Position numbers and translations under genes: made by a program. The notes beneath the pieces were generated by a model that saw nothing but the letters and a program-made list of their open reading frames with translations, was not told the DNA's origin and made no database searches. DNA of 9,774 nucleotides, taken from assembly GCA_018238825.1 (NCBI GenBank), contig JABCSP010000060.1, positions 1-9,774 of the forward strand, read 5' to 3'. Every line of letters begins with the position of its first letter. Position 1 is the first letter of the stretch. Source of the stretch: Candidatus Thorarchaeota archaeon. Its GTDB lineage: Archaea > Asgardarchaeota > Thorarchaeia > Thorarchaeales > Thorarchaeaceae. Below are positions 5,760 through 9,774 of this stretch, piece by piece.

Positions 5760-6458
5760 AGTCGAAAGAAGTGGGGCAAATCTGCCACCAAGACCGAGAA
5801 AATAGTTAGAGACGCAGTCCCAAAGCCTGAAGTCCTAAAAGGGATCGATGAGTACCTAGGCAAAACTAGGTCCGTTACATGCTATGATCTTGCCAATAAA
5901 TTCAATATCAGGATGAGCGTAGCACGCAAGCTTCTAAGAGACAAAGAAGCAAAGGGCGATCTTGTACCTTACATCAGAGAGGGCGGTTTCGTTGTATATA
6001 CTACTCCAATAGAAATGGAGAAGAAAGATGGCGGTGTACCCGTGATGACCTCTGATGTTTTCAAAGATATTGCATCATCTGTGGACTCAAAACCTGTCAT
6101 TACCGAGGAAATGGACGAAGCACTTCATGCAGCTAGTACTCCTGGTGCAGTCAAACCAAGTAAGCTGGCTAGAAAGAGGAGAGAACTTGGAGAACGCAAG
6201 GAACGAAAGGATGAACGACCTGTGGTTGTTGTAGAACCTCTCGAAGGTGAGAAGAAAGAAGATTCAGAACCAGAACTTGCAGTAGCAGCTAAGAAGAAAC
6301 CAGCTAAGAAAGAAGCGAAGCCAAAGAAGGAAGCAGCTAAGAAGAAACCAGCTAAGAAAGAAGCGAAGCCAAAGAAAGAAGCAGCTAAGAAGAAACCAGC
6401 TAAGAAAGAGGCCAAGCCCAAGAAAGAAGCAGCTAAGAAGAAACCAGCTAAGAAATAA
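5757..6458 (+). CDS. rps25e: 30S ribosomal protein S25e with long Lys/Ala-rich repeat tail
   Basis: S25e is a small-subunit protein of TACK/Asgard archaea and eukaryotes that sits near the subunit head and tRNA sites. With the start at ATC 5757 the protein has 233 residues. A basic N-terminus (SRKKWGK) leads into the winged-helix core (about 24-85): VLKGIDEYLGK, then SVTCYDLANKFNIRMSVARK with the recognition helix, then KGDLVPYIREGGFVVYT as the wing. Starting at the first ATG (5913, residue 53) would delete half of the winged helix, so it is rejected. Residues 86-176 are a charged linker that ends in acidic residues. Residues 177-233 are 3.5 copies of a 16-residue repeat (AAKKKPAKKEAKPKKE) like the tails of histone H1 or eukaryotic ribosomal proteins. 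Usual archaeal S25e is about 100 residues. The non-standard start may be genuine or a base error; the identity of the core is well supported. Confidence 0.85.
   Translation: MSRKKWGKSATKTEKIVRDAVPKPEVLKGIDEYLGKTRSVTCYDLANKFNIRMSVARKLLRDKEAKGDLVPYIREGGFVVYTTPIEMEKKDGGVPVMTSDVFKDIASSVDSKPVITEEMDEALHAASTPGAVKPSKLARKRRELGERKERKDERPVVVVEPLEGEKKEDSEPELAVAAKKKPAKKEAKPKKEAAKKKPAKKEAKPKKEAAKKKPAKKEAKPKKEAAKKKPAKK
6285..6455 (+). repeat. 48-bp tandem repeats coding the S25e tail
   Basis: Three full units (6285-6332, 6333-6380, 6381-6428) and a 27-base partial unit (6429-6455) follow one another directly, ending at the stop codon. Units 1 and 2 differ at a single third position; the third differs in a few third positions (gaggccaagccc against gaagcgaagcca). 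All encode the same 16 residues. This points to recent expansion by slippage or unequal exchange, with the protein sequence kept. Confidence 0.95.
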
Positions 6459-6477
6459 TCTGAATTATCTAATGAGT

Positions 6478-6519
6478 GGACGACTTGAACAGAGTTGTCC
6501 CTCTCTTCTTCTTATTTTG
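6478..6519 (+). terminator. Hairpin and T-rich terminator after S25e
   Basis: GGACGACT (6478-6485) pairs with AGTTGTCC (6493-6500), eight pairs with one G-U, around a seven-base loop. It is followed at once by a pyrimidine/T-rich run, CTCTCTTCTTCTTATTTTG. It lies 20 bases after the S25e stop, between two convergent genes. Archaeal termination relies mainly on the T-rich tract; the hairpin may also protect the 3' end. Confidence 0.6.
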
Positions 6520-6528
6520 TGATATCAT

Positions 6529-6573
6529 TGAAAAAGAATAGTGATGGCTCCGCACCTCTTAGATTTGGAGCCA
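6529..6573 (-). terminator. Hairpin and T-run terminator after the Pro-rich coiled-coil gene
   Basis: Read on the minus strand, TGGCTCC (6573-6567) pairs with GGAGCCA (6551-6545) around a fifteen-base loop. A T-rich stretch, TTCTTTTTC, follows at 6538-6530. It sits 31 bases past the stop of the leftward gene and faces the S25e terminator. The long loop makes the hairpin less certain than the T-run. Confidence 0.5.
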
Positions 6574-6603
6574 ACGATTGTTACTTGTTTACTGAAATAC
6601 AAA

Positions 6604-7179
6604 TTATTTGAGTGCTGCAATCTGTTTGTCCAAGTCCTCAAGCTGACTATCTAAATCAGCTTCTTTCGTCTTGTACTCGTCTTCGGGAATATAGCCCCGC
6701 ATATAGTCGAAACGAAGATCAGTCAACTGTGCTTTAAGCCGATCTTTTTGTTGCAGCAAGAAATCTAACTGATCGCTTCCTTCTGTAGATTCTACAGTTG
6801 GTTCAGGAGTAGCTTCTGGAACTGGTTCTGGCTCAGGAACAGGTTTTGGAGTTGGTTCTGGAGCTGGCTCAGGAGTAGGTTCTGGAGCTGGACTAACCTC
6901 CGGCGTTGGTGCCGGTTCAGGTGTAGGTACCGGTGCCGGAGCATCAACTTTTGGGGCATCTGTTTTGACGCTTTCCATTTTCTCCATATTCTGCCTCAGT
7001 GCTTCGATCTGATTTGCTATCTCGGCAAAACTGTCGTTAATTGTCTGGTTAATAGACATCTTCATCTTAGCGAAGTTTTCAGCCAGAGTATCTGCGAGCT
7101 TTTTAGTCTCGACAACATTCTCGGCGAAACCTTCGATTTCTTTAAGTTTCTCCATCATTGCGCTTAAATCGAAAGACAT
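6604..7179 (-). CDS. Coiled-coil protein with Pro/Glu-rich hinge, function unknown
   Basis: A 191-residue soluble protein with three visible parts. Residues 1-72 are helical and probably coiled-coil (MEKLKEIEGFAENVVETKK and INDSFAEIANQIEALRQN). Residues 79-130 are a low-complexity hinge of P-x-P, PEPTPEPAPEP-type repeats. Residues 136-191 form a second helical hairpin, LDFLLQQKDRLKAQLTDL, then a turn (YMRGYIPEDEYKTKEADL) and a helix to the end. The C-terminal turn resembles short archaeal helical modules with a 'G.I..eeY' turn, but no named family is claimed. The ATG at 7179 is fixed by GGTGA/AGGTGAT (7187-7193) seven bases upstream; an in-frame GTG lies inside that site. The rod-hinge-rod layout suggests a scaffold or tether, perhaps for a membrane or polymer partner. 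No catalytic motif is seen. Confidence 0.75.
   Translation of the reverse strand: MSFDLSAMMEKLKEIEGFAENVVETKKLADTLAENFAKMKMSINQTINDSFAEIANQIEALRQNMEKMESVKTDAPKVDAPAPVPTPEPAPTPEVSPAPEPTPEPAPEPTPKPVPEPEPVPEATPEPTVESTEGSDQLDFLLQQKDRLKAQLTDLRFDYMRGYIPEDEYKTKEADLDSQLEDLDKQIAALK
6796..6942 (-). repeat. Degenerate Pro-Glu/Pro-Thr coding repeat
   Basis: This part of the coiled-coil gene encodes residues 80-128, about half of them proline, alternating with Glu, Thr, Ala and Val. At the DNA level it consists of short, imperfect variants of GGTTCTGGAGCTGGCTCAGG-like units on the plus strand. Such repeats easily change in number; the unit is imperfect, so an exact period cannot be given. Confidence 0.75.
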
Positions 7180-7261
7180 GATTATAATCACCTGTGTGCG
7201 CTTGTTAAACGAAACTTCTTCTCTTTGGTTCTTAACCTTTGCCTTGATGCACTAAATTGTT

Positions 7262-7287
7262 AATTTCACGAAATTGTCTATATTTTT
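7262..7287 (-). promoter_or_regulatory. Candidate promoter and palindromic operator for the coiled-coil gene
   Basis: On the minus strand AAAATATAG (7287-7279) resembles a box A. AATTTCGTGAAATT (7275-7262), an inverted repeat with a two-base centre, starts a few bases further on, between the box and the expected transcription start near 7255. Archaeal repressors often bind there. The leader would be about 75 bases. No regulator is known, so this rests on position and symmetry alone. Confidence 0.3.
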
Positions 7288-7290
7288 TTA

Positions 7291-8028
7291 TCAAAGAGGT
7301 TTGATTGGTTCTTCTTCAAATATTGGCTTTCTCGTAACAAAGAAGACAAAAGTTACTGCATATGCTAAGACATGAATAAAACTTGCATATAGAACAGCCC
7401 ATGAAGTCATAACCAATGCTGCTGATATTAGAAAAAGTCCTGCAGAGGCGAGTGGAATATTTTCTGTTTTGATATTTGCCATGTGCAAAAGAATTGATAG
7501 TCCTGCTACTAATCCGAATAGGGAGTATGCAGCAATAGCATTTGGATAGTAGGTTATAGCCTTGGTATATGTAATAGACTCAACTATGTAGTACGGTCCA
7601 GTTGTAACAAAGTCGATTAGCGCTAAGGCACTAATTGATGCTGCAATAAGAGCTGTTAACATCCCAATGACTGCTGCTATCTTGAGATGAATACGATTGA
7701 TAGCATAAAGTCCGAGTGAAAAAAGAACTAGAGTAATGGTCATGCCCGCATAATATGCAACTAAGGGTTGAATGTATGCTGAACCAGAACTATGTGCAAA
7801 AAGATATCCATGAATTGTAAAGTAAAGAAAATTCACCATTCCAACTAGACATCCAACTCCTGCCAAGTATAAGAACGGTTTAGTTGTTGGATTGGAAAGG
7901 GGTTTCTGTTTCTCTGCACATTCTCTGCATGTTATGGCTCCTCTAAAGCGTACCATTTCGTGCTGTTCGAGTTCCTTCCCACAGAATATGCATTTTACAT
8001 CGATATCATTGCTTTCGTCTTCTGTCAT
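7291..8028 (-). CDS. Zinc-ribbon polytopic membrane protein (about six helices), function unknown
   Basis: A 245-residue membrane protein I cannot assign to a named family. The N-terminus holds a small zinc-binding module with two CxxC pairs: CIFC (C13, C16) and CREC (C34, C37), 17 residues apart. About six transmembrane segments follow (roughly 51-76, 85-110, 114-141, 158-182, 190-212 and 213-231), mostly Ala/Leu/Ile/Val with few charges. The C-terminal tail is short and acidic (EEEP). With an even number of helices, both termini would be on the same side, most likely the cytoplasm where the zinc ribbon could fold. The ATG at 8028 is preferred to a GTG at 8040, as GGTAG then sits about six bases upstream. 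It is 95 bases downstream of the GTPase gene in the same orientation, so may belong to that transcript or use its own promoter. Confidence 0.78.
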   Translation of the reverse strand: MTEDESNDIDVKCIFCGKELEQHEMVRFRGAITCRECAEKQKPLSNPTTKPFLYLAGVGCLVGMVNFLYFTIHGYLFAHSSGSAYIQPLVAYYAGMTITLVLFSLGLYAINRIHLKIAAVIGMLTALIAASISALALIDFVTTGPYYIVESITYTKAITYYPNAIAAYSLFGLVAGLSILLHMANIKTENIPLASAGLFLISAALVMTSWAVLYASFIHVLAYAVTFVFFVTRKPIFEEEPIKPL

Positions 8029-8069
8029 AGTATCTACCACAATTTTACAATTGAAGATTTGACTTCTAC

Positions 8070-8081
8070 AAATATATCATA
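8070..8081 (-). promoter_or_regulatory. Candidate box A for the zinc-ribbon membrane protein gene
   Basis: Minus-strand TATGATATATTT lies about 45-50 bases before the ATG at 8028, which would give a leader of about 20 bases. The gap between this gene and the GTPase gene (8029-8123) is AT-rich here, and no clear terminator of the GTPase transcript is visible. Read-through and an own promoter are therefore both possible. Confidence 0.4.
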
Positions 8082-8123
8082 TGTTGAAGATAGATACGGT
8101 TTGGTTCTGGAAGGATATTCGCA

Positions 8124-8975
8124 TTATGCTGCTTTTGCATCTGCCTTGCCTTCGAGAATTGCCCTTCTAATAATCTGTATCAGACGGTCTCGATAGGAGA
8201 TATCGATGGCAACAAGCTCGTAAGTTGGGATACCCAAAATTTGGCCCACACGTTCTGGTGTAAGCGCTGTCGGTAGATCCTGCTTGTTTGCAATCCCAAT
8301 GACCTTTGCATCAGGAACTTCATCTTTAACCAGTGTAACCAATTTCTTACTTCTGAGAACATTCTCAAGTGTGCTATCCGTGACAATAATGACAACCTGT
8401 GCATTAGCAATCATCTTAGCCCAGAGAATACTGAATCGAGATTGTCCTGCCAGATCCCAAAGTACAATATTTGCGTTGTTTATTTCATCTGGCAATTTTT
8501 TGATTGATACACCAATAGTTGGGTCATGAACGAGTGGTATGGTTTCTCCACGAAGAAGATGAAGAGTAGTTGTTTTACCAACTCCTGCGAAGCCTAAGAT
8601 AGCAACCTTTACCATCGTAACTGCAATTTCATCGACCTTATCATCAAATCCATCAAGAGACTGGTTTGCAATGGCTAAATTCGCATAATCCCTCATGAAT
8701 GATTCTACAAGCTCACTCATTTTCTCTTCGATTTGATTTGCATCGTCGGCTTTGTCTGCTACAAACATGAATGTGAAGTTGTTTCTTTGAGCATAGAAGA
8801 TACGTGCAATTGCTGCGTTCATATGTTCTGTTTTATCTTCTAAATCCACAGTCTTCAGAAAGTGTGTAAGATTGACCAGAAATTCAACCATGCTTGCCTT
8901 TGAGTCGCTCTTGGCATACTCTTTGGAATAAATCATGTTTCCTTGTTCACCAAGGACGTAGACACCACGAATCAT
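8124..8975 (-). CDS. Arf-like small GTPase with N-terminal longin-like domain
   Basis: A 283-residue fusion protein. Residues 1-97 look like a longin/adaptin-small-chain-type fold: MIRGVYVLGEQGNMIYSKEY as the first beta-hairpin, a helix (VEFLVNLTHFLKTV), IARIFYAQRNNFTFMFVADK strands, then a helix (QIEEKMSELVESFMRDY). A linker (98-120) leads to a complete Arf/Ras-type G domain. G1 is GFAGVGKTT (128-136, K134), G2 is T153 in DPTIGV, G3 is WDLAGQ (173-178, with catalytic Gln178), and G4 is NKQD (230-233). G5 is the degenerate AID (256-258). The WDxxGQ form and lack of a C-terminal cysteine box put it nearer Arf/Sar/SRbeta than Rab. The longin part replaces the N-terminal Arf amphipathic helix, so membrane attachment must differ. 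Its ATG overlaps the stop of the upstream gene (ATGA, 8972-8975), and GGTGA (8982-8986) lies six bases before it. It is cytosolic or membrane-peripheral. Confidence 0.88.
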   Translation of the reverse strand: MIRGVYVLGEQGNMIYSKEYAKSDSKASMVEFLVNLTHFLKTVDLEDKTEHMNAAIARIFYAQRNNFTFMFVADKADDANQIEEKMSELVESFMRDYANLAIANQSLDGFDDKVDEIAVTMVKVAILGFAGVGKTTTLHLLRGETIPLVHDPTIGVSIKKLPDEINNANIVLWDLAGQSRFSILWAKMIANAQVVIIVTDSTLENVLRSKKLVTLVKDEVPDAKVIGIANKQDLPTALTPERVGQILGIPTYELVAIDISYRDRLIQIIRRAILEGKADAKAA

Positions 8976-9774
8976 TTTACTTCACCCCAAGTTAGCATTA
9001 GAAGTTCCAAATGTCGTCGTGCTGCTTCTGGTGATATTTCTTTCTCTGATAGTTTCTTAGATATGATAGGTAAAACGTATTCAGGCATGAATGATTCAAT
9101 TCTGGGGTTAGTTAGAAGCCCCCAGAGATTCTCTTCATCAAATCTGATTGCAACTTTGTCCGCTTCTAATGAGAATAACAATTTTCTTACTACTGATTCT
9201 GGTAGTGCAGTCTTCTGAGAAATTTCTGTGATTGTTAGAGGTTGCTCCCTTAATGATATCAACACTCTATACTGAAGTTTCTCAGCAAGGATTCGTGAAA
9301 TTTTCTCTCTATCTTCAAGTATAGGTGAATTGGGATCATCAAATGGTAATGTGGGATTATATCCTTTGTTTGGTGGAGGTGGTGAGAAGAACTCAGTCAA
9401 GAACTCTTCATACTTCTCAACAATTGTTGGTATTGCTTCCTTTGTCTTCAAAATTGAATTTACAGGGGGTTCGCGATATCCAAAGATATCTTTCACAAGA
9501 AAGACAGTTTCTGAGGTTTTTCCGAGAAGCTCCACTTTTACTATACCGGACTCCATAAGGGGTGCCATTGCTTCTCGTAAATCAATCTCATCGTTCTGTA
9601 CTTGGGTTCTCAACCAGATTGATAATTTAGCAGCCTTCTCAATACCCTCTGCTTGCATTCTTTCTAGCAGCAGAGCTGATGATGGAGTAATAAAAACTTC
9701 AGCAAGTTTTTGTTCTTCTGACAAGTCCTCCAGAATGCTACCTTTCGCCAATACATCTTCCAATGAGAATGATT
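8972..9774 (-). CDS. Two-winged-helix protein coupled to the GTPase gene (5' end at or beyond window edge)
   Basis: The frame is open to the window edge. A TTG at 9763 could start a 263-residue protein, but the three upstream codons (Ser-Phe-Ser) are also open and no Shine-Dalgarno can be seen, so the real start may lie outside. I do not recognise the family. Residues about 20-95 (counted from 9763) look like a winged helix: EVFITPSSALLLERM, a helix around LREAMAPLMESGIV, and the wing VKVELLGKTSETVFLV. A proline-rich linker follows (127-145, SPPPPNKGYNPTLPF). Residues 150-215 form a second one, with the helix-turn-helix TITEISQKTALPESVVRKLL and wing KVAIRFDEENLWGLL. The C-terminus (216-263) is helical. 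Tandem winged helices occur in DNA-binding regulators and in protein scaffolds such as ESCRT-II. Translational coupling to the GTPase by an ATGA overlap suggests a partner or regulator of it. Confidence 0.75.
   Translation of the reverse strand, partial: SFSLEDVLAKGSILEDLSEEQKLAEVFITPSSALLLERMQAEGIEKAAKLSIWLRTQVQNDEIDLREAMAPLMESGIVKVELLGKTSETVFLVKDIFGYREPPVNSILKTKEAIPTIVEKYEEFLTEFFSPPPPNKGYNPTLPFDDPNSPILEDREKISRILAEKLQYRVLISLREQPLTITEISQKTALPESVVRKLLFSLEADKVAIRFDEENLWGLLTNPRIESFMPEYVLPIISKKLSEKEISPEAARRHLELLMLTWGEVK

Noticed and set aside
6125..6421. Minus-strand open frame with hydrophobic FFLAASFFGFASFLAG repeats
   Set aside because: It is the reverse complement of the Lys/Ala repeat tail of S25e. 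The hydrophobic repeat is simply what AAG-rich DNA codes on the other strand.
6285..6455. Tandem repeats as a CRISPR-like array
   Set aside because: The 48-bp units are directly adjacent with no spacers and are in frame with the S25e gene.
5913..6458. S25e starting at the first ATG (5913)
   Set aside because: This would remove the first helix and half of the winged-helix core encoded at 5760-5912, which is clearly S25e-like and in the same uninterrupted frame.
6540..6595. Possible C/D box small RNA between S25e and the coiled-coil gene (GTGATGG as box C, CTGA as box D)
   Set aside because: Box C is imperfect, the flanks do not pair into a terminal stem, and no internal D'/C' pair is clear. 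A terminator hairpin explains the region better.

Overview
The window looks like a piece of an archaeal chromosome, most likely from an Asgard archaeon (a Thorarchaeota-like lineage would fit, but the lineage is inferred). The evidence is: a 30S ribosomal protein S25e gene, a protein of TACK/Asgard archaea and eukaryotes; an Arf-like small GTPase fused behind a longin-like N-terminal domain; archaeal-type Shine-Dalgarno sequences (GGTGA, AGGAG); and TTTAAA/TATA-type promoter elements in place of -35/-10 boxes. Base composition is about 40-45% GC in the gene bodies sampled, apart from the first 180 bases, which are about 52% GC.

Left edge (1-290): the last 59 codons of a TnpB-type (IS200/IS605/IS1341-like) RNA-guided nuclease gene, with structured sequence that probably belongs to the overlapping omega-RNA/right end, closing with a perfect 8-bp hairpin. 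Then comes a complete M20-family metal-dependent deacylase/peptidase (292-1419, +). It converges tail to tail with larB (1422-2204, -), the first enzyme of nickel-pincer nucleotide synthesis.

Middle (2205-5647): a rightward cluster of a small single-pass membrane protein, the tRNA-editing protein AlaX, and a GlmU-like sugar-1-phosphate nucleotidylyltransferase with a left-handed beta-helix domain. An RNA hairpin overlies the translation signals of the nucleotidylyltransferase. A leftward HExxH metalloprotease-like gene ends 5 bases from it.

Ribosomal protein block (5648-6603): S25e is transcribed divergently from the protease gene, apparently from a shared TATA-like palindrome. Its coding frame has no ATG, GTG or TTG upstream of the essential fold, so initiation at ATC (5757), or less likely ATT (5751), is inferred. 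The C-terminus is a Lys/Ala/Pro tail built from 48-bp tandem repeats. Two terminators, one per strand, separate it from the next gene.

Right part (6604-9774), all leftward: a coiled-coil protein with a Pro-Glu-rich hinge; a zinc-ribbon membrane protein with about six helices; the longin-Arf-like GTPase; and, overlapping the GTPase start by 4 bases (ATGA), a protein with two probable winged helices that runs to the window edge. The GTPase and winged-helix protein are translationally coupled and probably act together. With the zinc-ribbon membrane protein and the coiled-coil protein downstream, they are the best candidate here for an undescribed, eukaryote-like signalling or membrane-organising module. 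That functional reading is inference from domain content and gene order.
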